The position numbers were made by a program, and so were the translations under genes. From the IMG/VR virus record IMGVR_UViG_3300017971_000575, positions 1 to 33,829 of that record: DNA of 33,829 nucleotides. One strand, 5' to 3'. Below are positions 9,401-16,693 of this stretch, in pieces (position 1 is the first letter of the stretch; each line of letters begins with the position of its first letter). The notes beneath the pieces are model-generated. The model made no database searches, had not been told where the DNA came from, and was given only the letters and a program-made list of their open reading frames with translations. This DNA comes from a virus.

Positions 9401-10349
9401 GAGATTCCACACGGGCAAAGCCACACTTGAACTTGGTGTGGCTGGTGAGTCCGACGCAGTCCGCAAGAACATTCTGGGCAAGTCCTCATGGGGCAACGCC
9501 GCGTCATGGATGCTCAAGGCCGCTGACATGTCGGCCCTTATGGCCGGGTGGGAAGCAGCCAAGGCTGAGTTCGCAGACGCACAGGCCGGGACCATAGAAG
9601 GGAAGTCCACCAAGTGGTGGGCAGGCGAAGACGTAGGGGCAATCGAAGAGGGCACACCTGAGTATTACGACGTGATTCGGAAACGTGCTGAGTACCTATG
9701 GCAGCGAACGCAGCCGTCATGGGACGTGTACAATCGGTCGATGATCACGAACGCCCCGAAGCTGATGCGATCCTTCCTGATGTTCCGGTCCTTCCATGAG
9801 AAAGTGTTGACCATGTGGAACGATGCCATGGTTGACTACAAGGCAAGTGACAGGACCATGGCAGATCAAGCTGAGTTCGCTGAGCGTGTAGCTTGGCCTG
9901 TCACCAGCTACATGGCGAATGCCACGCTGCGAATCCTGATCGCGTACATGCTATACGGCAAACGGAAAGACATTGAAGACGTTGTCAAGGACACTGTGCT
10001 TGCACCACTTGATGCCTTCCCCGTACTCGGTACGATCCTTCAGGATAAGATCGACGCCTTGATGAAGGGGCTTCAGGATGAACGAGTGTTCTTGAACAAT
10101 GAGAACCTCGAATCTATGCCACTCAGTCTCATCAGTGACATGGACAAGAACGTTACCGCAATCGCCTACGCTCTCGGCCTTCTGGTTGCAGAAGACGACA
10201 AAGCCAAAGAGGAGTTAGAGAAGCGGGTTGGCGACTTGGTGACAAAGGTCTCACTGACCGCTGGTGTTCCGTCCTACGTGATCAAGAATATCGCGGGGCG
10301 GTTAAAACAGGAAGGCGATGAAGGTACGGAGGTGTATGATTATGAGTGA
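6459..10349 (+). CDS. Very large internal virion / DNA-ejection-type protein
   Basis: A 1296-residue protein, the largest in the window. It opens with a short tandem repeat of x-E-L-A-R units (residues 5-24). Two hydrophobic segments suited to membrane contact lie at about residues 85-105 (VYAAGAGIIEGGVGLAKM) and 185-210 (LPLMLEGMLPGGVVLMASQAAG). The long middle is helical and charged. The C-terminal third (LLYYNPKVWMSQYTSVFNYG, FLMFRSFHEKVLTMWNDAMV, then LDAFPVLGTILQDKI) recalls large polyvalent or internal virion proteins placed last in phage structural operons. No lytic transglycosylase motif is seen. It is inferred to be packaged and to help DNA enter the host. Its stop overlaps the next gene (ATGAGTGA). 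Confidence 0.66.
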   Translation: MASPQELARQELARRELARRELQKRDDAPDAVPDYKAMAQRVFGPDLDSSADMDRAIGRIQQEQVATPKKAARAAGRSLSSAASKTGVYAAGAGIIEGGVGLAKMYTENFKNAQKRMYDSMDLPVPEAAEKQLSSVQEWVNQWESNLDWYKRAHPEDFLQLEESGFKGVTKELFSNPIKLVKGAVQSLPLMLEGMLPGGVVLMASQAAGQHYMAARDEGNEPETAALRAWMTAVPEAAIERFTLGKKIGLFKNMKPVIQGGTRKVMWEMGKAYARGMGEEGSQTFNENLWRWVFTDRSTNVWSGVKEAAAMGGPLESIFSGVAMAGGAGKVAYVDKSEKIKRVNQIRETVLDNVKGDAERKEVNAALDKVVTDIEAGKYDQTLSEDEQTGMDYGLSPEQTQDMLGYAETRFQELQQKKNERSLEGNEIAEWKFLKDHRDDLTALIEQSTDPASSVQYMDPAKGKPVEHSRNQYKNMVMNMVEKLTQSDIERGVEAKAARDGAHDILHEAIIQVTGKDKSLKSLKGKQLRQVAQYMSDFAADGVISEDDWDNYVMVDGNRVKMRDVMEQSQDTVANMPPARRRRRGEVTTTKASRTLGRIKNFFFGLSNTPLYHVAKRLDGGDENGVYSQVLDKNIQNGHTVEAKHNRHVYDAVREGLSAAGLTESDLVRMSKDLDPIRSVLRRVTEHLPTKLSGTTQRNQVRLGNVDANLSWAELIDLYLISNQEDGYKHLTEGGAVIGDQETGAITPQQLADIRNMIEENDQAKAVADLFKKISNSTWRSTINETSQALDGRKIATIDDWWGLEVLSPDEVGGERKEFNVNLIENKSILHKRANSSRPLVVRDAFRRFSVFQGAIANYFGMAEPFRIARTVLNDKSLWDAYRNRGMQDEFDTAQKLLQHAQGTVHAKNILESVIDFIMPNTYRALLYYNPKVWMSQYTSVFNYGSYVSKKYMKDVFGSIKNVGNRGIWEEMLSTSDIAFERFHTGKATLELGVAGESDAVRKNILGKSSWGNAASWMLKAADMSALMAGWEAAKAEFADAQAGTIEGKSTKWWAGEDVGAIEEGTPEYYDVIRKRAEYLWQRTQPSWDVYNRSMITNAPKLMRSFLMFRSFHEKVLTMWNDAMVDYKASDRTMADQAEFAERVAWPVTSYMANATLRILIAYMLYGKRKDIEDVVKDTVLAPLDAFPVLGTILQDKIDALMKGLQDERVFLNNENLESMPLSLISDMDKNVTAIAYALGLLVAEDDKAKEELEKRVGDLVTKVSLTAGVPSYVIKNIAGRLKQEGDEGTEVYDYE
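6471..6530 (+). repeat. 15-base tandem repeat encoding x-E-L-A-R
   Basis: Three consecutive 15-base units at 6471-6485, 6486-6500 and 6501-6515, followed by a diverged fourth, encode QELAR, QELAR, RELAR and RELQK. The codons vary at third positions (GAA/GAG, TTA/CTG/TTG), so the repeat is held at the protein level. It forms the extreme N-terminus of the 1296-residue protein and would make a short charged helix. Confidence 0.8.
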
Positions 10350-10530
10350 ACCCAACGACAAAGCGAAACTACAGCAAGCAGGTGACCATGACATCCTCGT
10401 TGGGCTGGGAGTGGACATGATCTGGTTGAAGAAGCAATTCAGCAACCACCTTGAACACCACAAGCTATACGAGAAAGCCTTGCTGCTGGCGATCATACTG
10501 GCAGCACTTGATCGCGTCTTCTTGTCGTGA
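10342..10530 (+). CDS. Small C-terminally anchored membrane protein, holin-like
   Basis: A 62-residue protein. The ATG at 10342 is chosen over upstream in-frame ATGs because it is the one correctly spaced (about 9 bases) from GGAGG at 10328-10332, and because it overlaps the upstream stop by 8 bases. The N-terminal 40 residues are hydrophilic and likely coiled (DMIWLKKQFSNHLEHHKLYE), followed by one membrane segment (ALLLAIILAALDRVFL) at the C-terminus. This layout resembles XhlA-type hemolysin/holin helper proteins. Position at the end of the late operon fits a lysis role, but no endolysin is present nearby, so the call is tentative. Confidence 0.55.
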   Translation: MSEPNDKAKLQQAGDHDILVGLGVDMIWLKKQFSNHLEHHKLYEKALLLAIILAALDRVFLS

Positions 10531-10531
10531 T

Positions 10532-10876
10532 TCAGTCCGGGTAGAATTTGACCCTGGACATCATGTGTACAGCTTCATCAGAGAGTGCCTCGCACTGGCT
10601 AAGTGTAATGACCGTAGGGGTGAACCTGTCACCCTTAGTATAGTGCTCACTATGCTTAGTCAGTGTGGCCTCTCTATCCATCGCGTTCTCCACCACACTA
10701 CCGGGTACAAGGAAGTACACCCCCTGCCACATGATCATGAAGGGCTCAGGCTTTTCGAGCTTGATCTCTTCCATGATGCGACTGAATAGGAAGAACACGT
10801 CGCCCGGCTTCCACGGTTGACTCCCATCCAGCATCTTAATCAAATCCGACTTGTCATTCGACTTGAAGATTCTCAT
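10532..10876 (-). CDS. Unknown protein, 114 aa
   Basis: The ATG at 10876 (MRIFKSNDKSD) is preferred over a possible TTG further upstream because a GAGG lies about 10 bases before it. The protein has a regular mix of strands and helices (DVFFLFSRIMEEIKL, FMIMWQGVYFLVPGSVVENAM) and no cysteine cluster or known motif. The start lies inside the end of the upstream helix-turn-helix gene (23-base overlap), so the two are probably co-translated. Its stop is one base from the stop of the convergent late gene. No function is recognised. Confidence 0.6.
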   Translation of the reverse strand: MRIFKSNDKSDLIKMLDGSQPWKPGDVFFLFSRIMEEIKLEKPEPFMIMWQGVYFLVPGSVVENAMDREATLTKHSEHYTKGDRFTPTVITLSQCEALSDEAVHMMSRVKFYPD

Positions 10877-11129
10877 CGTAAAGTGCCTCGACAAATAGGT
10901 TAATCCAGGTCCGCTTTGTCATGAACCGACGACCACGCTTGACGTACTGGAGACACACGGACTCGCCGTCGTACGCCTCTTTGCCATGCCGCATCCAGTT
11001 ACGCACAGTCTGAACACAAGGCACATCTTCGTGTGTGATGCTGTGATAGTAGATGCATGCGTCTTTGACTGTCAACCACTCACCTCTGGCCTTCCGCTTC
11101 GACTTCTTCGGGGGAGGTCCCTGCGTCAT
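10854..11129 (-). CDS. Small helix-turn-helix protein, DUF1580/excisionase-like
   Basis: A 91-residue basic protein with GGAGTATAAGG before its ATG. After a basic N-terminus (GPPPKKSKRKARG), residues 18-50 read WLTVKDACIYYH then VQTVRNWMRHGK, the layout of a MerR/excisionase winged helix-turn-helix, followed by VKRGRRFMTKRTWINLFVEAL. The order tVxxAc - TvRnWmxxG - xGrrfxTkxxxxxF is close to the DUF1580 family that I recall chiefly from Planctomycetes. It probably binds DNA, perhaps as a regulator of late expression. Excisionase function is unlikely because no integrase is seen. The family assignment is from memory. Confidence 0.58.
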   Translation of the reverse strand: MTQGPPPKKSKRKARGEWLTVKDACIYYHSITHEDVPCVQTVRNWMRHGKEAYDGESVCLQYVKRGRRFMTKRTWINLFVEALYDENLQVE

Positions 11130-11481
11130 CCTTATACTCCTTGTATCTGTCGGGGTGGTCCCCGGTCATCAACTGGTTATTCTGATAGGCTTCATTGTCG
11201 CCTATCCACTGATCCCATGGCACTCCTGTCACGAGGTTCCATATCCGGTGTATGCCACCAGTCTCTACAGTGACGGCAACGTGATACTTAGCGTACCCGA
11301 CCGTGTGTCTAGCCTCCACAATCCAGCCAGGAAGATTCCTGGGGGGAATCGATTTGAAACCCCCCAGGACTTCCACGTCACCGTTTGTAAAAGCCCGCAG
11401 CATACCGCGACGGTTGATACTGTCTTCAATGAAGGAGATCAGATCGTCACGCGTATGAATGCAGACCCGCTTACTACCCAT
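11080..11481 (-). CDS. Unknown protein, 133 aa
   Basis: Starts at ATG 11481 behind GGAGGACTGA, overlapping the end of the upstream membrane-protein gene, and itself overlaps the next gene by 50 bases. It has an N-terminal helix (TRDDLISFIEDSIN), a beta-rich middle (KYHVAVTVETGGIHRIWNLV) and a charged, probably flexible C-terminus (KEYKDDAGTSPEEVEAEG). An unusually strong hairpin lies inside its coding sequence (11337-11369). No function is recognised. Its place between the membrane protein and the helix-turn-helix gene gives no firm clue. Confidence 0.58.
   Translation of the reverse strand: MGSKRVCIHTRDDLISFIEDSINRRGMLRAFTNGDVEVLGGFKSIPPRNLPGWIVEARHTVGYAKYHVAVTVETGGIHRIWNLVTGVPWDQWIGDNEAYQNNQLMTGDHPDRYKEYKDDAGTSPEEVEAEGQR
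11337..11369. repeat. Perfect 10-bp inverted repeat inside a coding region
   Basis: TCCTGGGGGG (11337-11346) and CCCCCCAGGA (11360-11369) are exact reverse complements around a 13-base loop (11347-11359). In the leftward mRNA this forms a very stable GC-rich hairpin. It is not followed by a T-run on either strand, so it is not a simple terminator. It may be accidental, because Gly and Pro codons produce such runs, or it may modulate translation or mRNA stability. Confidence 0.7.
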
Positions 11482-11974
11482 TCAGTCCTCCAGTTTTTGC
11501 CTTGGCTACCAACTCTCGCACCTCCGCAGGTGAGTAGTCGCCCTTTCGCTTGAGGGCACGACCAATCGCGGCACCACCAGTGAGGCCCGCAAGCACTCCG
11601 AGAACCGAGAAGGGCTGATCTTCAGACCCGACAACAATGTCTTGAAGGGACTGTGCGTCACTGATGGAGGACTCGATGAAGGAGATCGCATCACTGTACT
11701 TTACCTCGTCGTCCTGTGCAGCACGCAACAGGTCCGTCTGCTCGTCGCGGTGCCTGATCTTGATCTCGTCTTGTTTCTGCCGCAGATCGTGCAGACTTGT
11801 GAAATCCTGGTGCTCCACACCAAGGTATCGACTAACAGCCGGGGGCTGATCAGCCGGTGTCACACGGTCCACGAGTCCACGGCACCCGATAGCCGCTACG
11901 GCCAGGATACACACCACGACCAGGACAACGTTCTTCAAGTCCCGATACGTATGCTCGTCTCTAATGTCACTCAT
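11474..11974 (-). CDS. Membrane or lipoprotein with coiled-coil and Gly-rich C-terminal segment
   Basis: A 166-residue protein. Residues about 14-31 are strongly hydrophobic (VVLVVVCILAVAAIGC) and end in a lipobox-like AAIGC, so it is either an N-terminally anchored or a lipid-modified protein. The centre (HDLRQKQDEIKIRHRDEQTD, then DAISFIESSISDAQSL) is helical and likely coiled. A second hydrophobic, Gly/Ala-rich segment (VLGVLAGLTGGAAIGRALK) lies near the C-terminus and looks like a glycine-zipper membrane helix. Spanin-like or tail-lysis accessory roles are possible, but no family is recognised. It lies 8 bases downstream of the primase-helicase gene. Confidence 0.6.
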   Translation of the reverse strand: MSDIRDEHTYRDLKNVVLVVVCILAVAAIGCRGLVDRVTPADQPPAVSRYLGVEHQDFTSLHDLRQKQDEIKIRHRDEQTDLLRAAQDDEVKYSDAISFIESSISDAQSLQDIVVGSEDQPFSVLGVLAGLTGGAAIGRALKRKGDYSPAEVRELVAKAKTGGLNG

Positions 11975-11982
11975 GGTAACTC

Positions 11983-14268
11983 CTAATCAAAGTACTCGTC
12001 AACTGCCTCTTGGTTCAGGCCGAGACCAGTAAAGTACCAATACCTACGCTTGTTCATGCACACGCGTTTGGGCTCGACTCCGTCCACAGCGTTCAATAGC
12101 TTCCTACAAAAGCTGTCCTTGGAACCGGGGTGCATCTTCTGCGAGTCACACCACGCTACCCACACCTTGTATAGTAGGTTCTTCTCAACCTTGCTGACCG
12201 GCGTACGCTCGCACACCTCTTGGGCAAACAAACGCACCGGCGAACTAGCACCACGTAGATCACTGAGCAACGCCTCGGCGTGCCTGGGAATCTTGAAGCT
12301 CCCTTCTTCTCGCAACTCACGAAGTCCACGCAGTGCCCAGTTGATAAGCATACCGCTTTTGGCTTGCTGTACCAACCGTGGCTTTAGCGTGAAGTCCTCC
12401 CGCCCGGCCCACGACTTGGTGAAGTCGAAGGGCAACGCTCGGGCAGCAAGAGCATACGAGTTATCAGAGAACCGTGGCAACTCGTTCATGGCGATCATAA
12501 ACCTGATGGTCAGATAGACATTGGTGAGTTCGTCACAGTACTTTCGGTTCACGTTGACAGCATCAGCACCAGTGATCTGGAGCATGTGGGCTAAGCACAT
12601 GTCAGCCTCCGCAGCACGAGGTGCCTTGGCATCACCGAACACACCGAGTAGCTTCCCCATCATAGCCTGACGTCCGAACTGCGACGTGAAGTGTGACAGT
12701 TGCAGTGATGAACACAGGTCACCACCAATCAAAGCCTTCATGCACTCGATGATCGTACCCTTACCGGCACGTGGCTTGCCAACCATCATCACCAGTTTCT
12801 CAAGTGACATGTCCGGCACCAGTACGTATCCTGCCCAATGCTGCAATAGCTTAGCCATGTCAACGTTGCCAAGTTGGGTATCAAGTAAGAACTTCTCGAA
12901 GTCAGGGCATTCAGCATTGGGATCAAAAGCGTACGGATACGAGCCCAGCACGAACAGGTCTGGTGACGACGGGTACAACTTGGTATTGCCTGTCTCCAGG
13001 TACTCCTCAACGTCGAGGATTCCGTTCTTGAACGATAGGAGGTGATCGAGCGGGGGCTTGTCTGTCTCTGTCAGCCAGCCTTCTTCAGTTGCAATCGGGC
13101 AACTTCGAGGTAGGCAGAACAGGACGTCACGCACCCACTTTGATGTTGTCGGCAGAGGTCGAACCACGGTACCTGTCAATGTCTCCGTCGTGATCCGCTT
13201 CCCTACCATGAAGTCCAGAACCTCACACTGAAGTTCCGTATCGAGCAGTGGCTTGTACATCGAGCCGTCCCATTTGTAACGCTTGTCCTTATAAATCACC
13301 ATGGTCGGTTTGCCATCGATGCTAGTGTCCTCGATCATAGCATCGGCCACAGTGGTAGGTTGGGCGTCTGGGAATACTTGTACGTTGGCTGATGCGTTGC
13401 GTCCGTTCTCGGCTACGTACTCGATCAGGTCTTCACAGGACAGCCCGGTGTGGTACCATGACCTCAAGTCCTTGATCCCCTCGGGCGGCAAGACCATCTT
13501 GACATCAGACGACAGCTTGCTCACCACGGCGAAGGTCTCTTCCATACCCTTGATCCCGGCACCGGCATCGTTCTCACCTATGATCCAAACTTCTCGACCA
13601 GCCAGTGGCATCTTGCTCAGCAAGCCAGCACATGCCCCACAGTTGGGGCGTCCAATGGCGACGTAGCCCATCGACAGTGCAGCCAGGACATCGGATGATC
13701 CTTCGACCACGACCACTGGTAGGTCTGAAGGAGGCAACACGAGCTTGGCTGCGGCTGATAGTCTGCCGCCACTCTTCCGAATGTGGAGGTAACCACCCTC
13801 GGTTTCCTTCACTGATCCTTCTTCAATTCGCTCACAGATTACCGCTTGTGGGTTCGTAGGGTCTTCGGCTGATACAAGGCACCAGTCAGGCTTTTTACAG
13901 ATGGGACATGTCACGCCCACATCCTTCACGCGAGACCAGTTATGCCGTCCTGGGCTGTATCGCTTCGCCCCTGAATCGAACTGCTGGTTGAAGGGGTAAG
14001 TAAGGCCCCGCTTGCTCTTCTTGACTTTGCCAGGAAGAGACGAAGTCGGGGCCATTGTCTTACTCCCATCTGCGTACCTGTAGGACAGACCAATGACGTC
14101 ACCGAAGACATTCCGTTCTGGAAATACCCAGGCTTGGTACTTGTAGTCAAAGCCGACACCGAGTGTTCTTATGGCATCGACCTCGACCCCAAGTTTCCCA
14201 GCCAAGTCCTCGTACATTCCGGCGTACACCGAAGTGTGGAATCTATGGTATCTGTCACTCAGATTCAT
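11983..14268 (-). CDS. Primase-helicase (TOPRIM plus SF3/D5-type)
   Basis: A 761-residue replication protein. The ATG at 14268 with AAGGA upstream is used rather than the TTG at 14274. Residues 121-145 carry a zinc-finger-like cluster (CPICKKPDWC, then C). Residues 185-236 form a TOPRIM domain (VVVVEGSSDVL with the catalytic Glu, then GENDAG), and Cys pairs follow PNCGAC near 210. The C-terminal half is a superfamily 3 helicase of the phage/plasmid P4/D5 type with Walker A GKPRAGKGT at 497-505, a downstream LGVFGDAK and the sensor-like FMIAMNELPRF. It should lay primers and unwind DNA at the fork for the polymerase encoded in the same operon. Confidence 0.88.
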   Translation of the reverse strand: MNLSDRYHRFHTSVYAGMYEDLAGKLGVEVDAIRTLGVGFDYKYQAWVFPERNVFGDVIGLSYRYADGSKTMAPTSSLPGKVKKSKRGLTYPFNQQFDSGAKRYSPGRHNWSRVKDVGVTCPICKKPDWCLVSAEDPTNPQAVICERIEEGSVKETEGGYLHIRKSGGRLSAAAKLVLPPSDLPVVVVEGSSDVLAALSMGYVAIGRPNCGACAGLLSKMPLAGREVWIIGENDAGAGIKGMEETFAVVSKLSSDVKMVLPPEGIKDLRSWYHTGLSCEDLIEYVAENGRNASANVQVFPDAQPTTVADAMIEDTSIDGKPTMVIYKDKRYKWDGSMYKPLLDTELQCEVLDFMVGKRITTETLTGTVVRPLPTTSKWVRDVLFCLPRSCPIATEEGWLTETDKPPLDHLLSFKNGILDVEEYLETGNTKLYPSSPDLFVLGSYPYAFDPNAECPDFEKFLLDTQLGNVDMAKLLQHWAGYVLVPDMSLEKLVMMVGKPRAGKGTIIECMKALIGGDLCSSLQLSHFTSQFGRQAMMGKLLGVFGDAKAPRAAEADMCLAHMLQITGADAVNVNRKYCDELTNVYLTIRFMIAMNELPRFSDNSYALAARALPFDFTKSWAGREDFTLKPRLVQQAKSGMLINWALRGLRELREEGSFKIPRHAEALLSDLRGASSPVRLFAQEVCERTPVSKVEKNLLYKVWVAWCDSQKMHPGSKDSFCRKLLNAVDGVEPKRVCMNKRRYWYFTGLGLNQEAVDEYFD

Positions 14269-14281
14269 TGTCAATCCTTAG

Positions 14282-15244
14282 TTACGCATCTTTACCAATG
14301 TTCGCAAGAACCGCGTTCTTGACCTTCCACCAGCCTTCGGCGTCGAGGAGGTCCTCGTCACCCTCGGGTGCCAACTCTTCGATGGCGGCATCCCATTCGG
14401 CCTTCATCTGCTCGTCGTTGCACTCAGGGTCACGGTTCTCAGCGATGGTGAACCATGCGGACCTCTTGTCAAAGTCGTCGGGCATCGTGTCACCGTCAGC
14501 CGGGGCGGTTTTCTTCTTGGTCGCAGCGGCTTTCTTCTTCTTCTTGGCGGGCGGTCCAGCCTTCTCAGCCTCGGCTCGTTCCTTCTCTTCTTCCTTACGC
14601 AGCCGGTTAGACTTGGCAAGGAGAGCAGCCTTCTTCTGGGCCGGGGTTAGTTCCTCAGTTTCCTCGGCACCAGCCGTCTGTTCTTCCGTGGGTTCCTCAG
14701 CCGCAGCAGCCTTCTTCTTCGCTGCCGCCGTTTGCTTCTTCGGTTTGGCTGACGCAGCGGCCTTCTTGGCCCCGGCCTTCTTGGCCTTAAAGAGATGCGA
14801 GAACTGGGCGTTGAGGTCTCTGATGTCCTCAGCAGAGGCTTTCTTGAAACCACCCTGCGGGTCAGCGTCGATCTCATCGATCCAACTGATCTCGACCGGG
14901 TACTTCTCGTTGTCCTCATTCTCTTTCAACCGGACCTGAAGCTCGTGACCTTCGAGGTCACCGCACAGCAGATCAAAACCGCAGCCATCCCAGCCGAAGA
15001 CCTTGCAGACCTGCTGATGGTTCATGGTCTCGTTGTCTTCCTTGTCGTACAGCACAAGGAAGGCAGTCATCACGTATTTCTCTTCACTGACATCGAGCCA
15101 CTCGCCTTCTTTCTCGTCGTAGAACTCAGTCAGGAACACACGCAGTTTGAGTTGCGGGAGTTTCGACTTCTTGGTGGGCTCAACCACATTGCTCAGGACC
15201 ATGGCCTTATACACGCCCATGTATTCGGGAAGACTTCTACTCAT
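14282..15244 (-). CDS. Candidate ssDNA-binding protein with histone H1-like tail
   Basis: A 320-residue protein. ATG 15244 is chosen because AAAGGA lies 8-9 bases before it and because the upstream gene stops at 15247. Residues 1-140 are a compact beta-rich region (KLPQLKLRVFLTEFY, YVMTAFLVLYDKEDNE, HELQVRLKE) resembling OB-type single-strand-binding modules. Residues about 150-255 are Lys/Ala-rich and disordered (KKAGAKKAAASAKPKK, AGPPAKKKKKAAATKKK), like histone H1 tails, with an acidic break in between. The last 65 residues are a small acidic and aromatic domain (WFTIAENRDPE, AEGWWKVKNAVL). It lies between the recombination ATPase/SEC-C genes and primase, where phages usually keep ssDNA-binding proteins. 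Function is inferred. Confidence 0.6.
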   Translation of the reverse strand: MSRSLPEYMGVYKAMVLSNVVEPTKKSKLPQLKLRVFLTEFYDEKEGEWLDVSEEKYVMTAFLVLYDKEDNETMNHQQVCKVFGWDGCGFDLLCGDLEGHELQVRLKENEDNEKYPVEISWIDEIDADPQGGFKKASAEDIRDLNAQFSHLFKAKKAGAKKAAASAKPKKQTAAAKKKAAAAEEPTEEQTAGAEETEELTPAQKKAALLAKSNRLRKEEEKERAEAEKAGPPAKKKKKAAATKKKTAPADGDTMPDDFDKRSAWFTIAENRDPECNDEQMKAEWDAAIEELAPEGDEDLLDAEGWWKVKNAVLANIGKDA

Positions 15245-15246
15245 AA

Positions 15247-15747
15247 TCAGTGTCCTTTCTTGCATTTGCTACACATCGATTCGCCTTGCATCATCACGCC
15301 CAAACACTTGGGGCAACGTTCAATACCTGCGGCCTCGCGTATGCCGTTGATCTTTTCTTCGCCTGTCACTTCTTCGACTACCTCTTTGGCCTCCTCTTCT
15401 GAGTCTTCACGTTGCTTGTCTTCTGACGGTACAGCTACCTGTGACTCCGGTTCCTCCTTCTTAGGGGGTTCGGGTGTGTAGTCAGGATCGAGCAGGTTGT
15501 AGATGTGCTCTTGAATCTGACCAACGACTGTGTCAACGTCATCCTCTTTCATCAGCCCGGAACGACCACGCTGATGGGTGATCAGCACGCCCATGGCGAG
15601 GTTGGCAATGGCACTACACCGTTGCCGCTTAGACTCATCACCGTGACATGCTTTGTACTTCAAGCCAGAGTTACAAGGACACGGTTGATTACGCATCTTC
15701 CGGTCTTTGTTGGCCTGACGTAGCTTATTCAGACTCAGTATTGCCAT
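15247..15747 (-). CDS. SEC-C motif zinc protein with C-terminal zinc ribbon
   Basis: A 166-residue protein starting at ATG 15747 inside the end of the ATPase gene (23-base overlap), with GGAGGAAGAGG as ribosome site. Residues 21-36 hold a textbook SEC-C motif (QPCPCNSGLKYKACHG), the zinc-binding tail first known from SecA. A helical segment follows (CSAIANLAMGVLITHQ, VDTVVGQIQEHIYNLL), then a long Pro/Glu-rich disordered linker, and a second zinc ribbon at the C-terminus (CPKCLGVMMQ to CSKCKKGH). The two zinc modules joined by an acidic linker suggest an adaptor that binds another protein, perhaps linking recombination and replication factors. The function is not known. Confidence 0.68.
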   Translation of the reverse strand: MAILSLNKLRQANKDRKMRNQPCPCNSGLKYKACHGDESKRQRCSAIANLAMGVLITHQRGRSGLMKEDDVDTVVGQIQEHIYNLLDPDYTPEPPKKEEPESQVAVPSEDKQREDSEEEAKEVVEEVTGEEKINGIREAAGIERCPKCLGVMMQGESMCSKCKKGH

Positions 15748-16693
15748 CCTCTTCCTCCATCAGTGCTTCCCACGCGTTGTTGAAGATGAACTCCCAGATC
15801 GAACCGTCGCTCTGATCGCAGAAGCTGACGATTGGGAACTGACCTGGAATCGTACGGCTCTTGGCCTCGAAGTGCACCTCGGGGTGGACGAAGACCACAC
15901 GGTCACCAGACGAGGACACACGCTTCGACTTGCTGACCTTCAGGTCACCGTACCCAATCCGCAGTACGTGATCAGCCCACTCCACGAAGTCCATCGCAGC
16001 CGTCGCCTTGACGTTCGGACGGTACACCAGCTTGGGCATGTCCTTCAGGTAATCCTCTGCACCTGCCTCGGAACGCTTGGTTGCAACGGTCTGGCAGATG
16101 ATGACCACGTTCTTCCCGGCGTTGACCAGCTTCTGTAGGTCATGCTTGATCACGTTGTCAGCTTCAGACAAGTGGAAGTATCCCTTCCCCCAGCCGTAGC
16201 TCTCAAGGTTCTTGGCATAGGTGTCACCGTTCTTCACGTTCTCAAGCACCCACTCAACTGCCATCTCTTCAGTCATCGTCATGGTGTCGAGCACGATGGT
16301 GTCGAAGTCCTCGAACAGTTTGGGCTGGGCCAGCATGTTACGCAGGTCCTGGTACGAGGCAACCTTGTAGGTCGGCAAGTCTTCACCAGTGACCGGGTGC
16401 TGAATGTCATCGATACCGTCATCAGCCGCTAGGAACACAGGGTTGGGGAGTAGTGTACAGATGGTAGTCTTCCCCATACCTGACTGGCCGTAGACGATGA
16501 CCTTCGTACCACGTGTCTTGCTGCCCTTGTGCAGAGTGTACACCTTGGTGGGATCAACATCCTGCACGATCTTGTCACGCTTCTGCTGCTTGCGAAGGCG
16601 ACTCTTGCCACTGCTGAGCTTGCCCTTAACGTCGGACAGCTTCCGTTTCTTGGCAGGCGGGCCTGCCGGTTTCTTCTTGTCAGGTACGTCCAT
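15725..16693 (-). CDS. RecA-like AAA ATPase, phage recombination (Sak4/AAA_24 type)
   Basis: A 322-residue P-loop ATPase. The ATG at 16693 has a strong TAGGAGG about 10 bases upstream and overlaps the previous stop (TGATG). The N-terminal 45 residues are very basic (KKKPAGPPAKKRKLSDVKG). Walker A is GQSGMGKTT (69-77) and Walker B is TIVLD (132-136), followed by a conserved polar segment NVVIICQT that corresponds to the sensor strand of RecA-fold proteins. The family (AAA_24, often called Sak4) promotes single-strand annealing or strand exchange in phages and usually travels with an exonuclease and an ssDNA-binding protein, as here. Confidence 0.8.
   Translation of the reverse strand: MDVPDKKKPAGPPAKKRKLSDVKGKLSSGKSRLRKQQKRDKIVQDVDPTKVYTLHKGSKTRGTKVIVYGQSGMGKTTICTLLPNPVFLAADDGIDDIQHPVTGEDLPTYKVASYQDLRNMLAQPKLFEDFDTIVLDTMTMTEEMAVEWVLENVKNGDTYAKNLESYGWGKGYFHLSEADNVIKHDLQKLVNAGKNVVIICQTVATKRSEAGAEDYLKDMPKLVYRPNVKATAAMDFVEWADHVLRIGYGDLKVSKSKRVSSSGDRVVFVHPEVHFEAKSRTIPGQFPIVSFCDQSDGSIWEFIFNNAWEALMEEEDGNTESE

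Noticed and set aside
14163-14939. Rightward 258-codon open frame opposite the Lys/Ala-rich gene
   Set aside because: It is the mirror image of repetitive Lys/Ala codons and turns into Phe/Ser/Ala runs; the leftward frame has the ribosome site and fits the operon.
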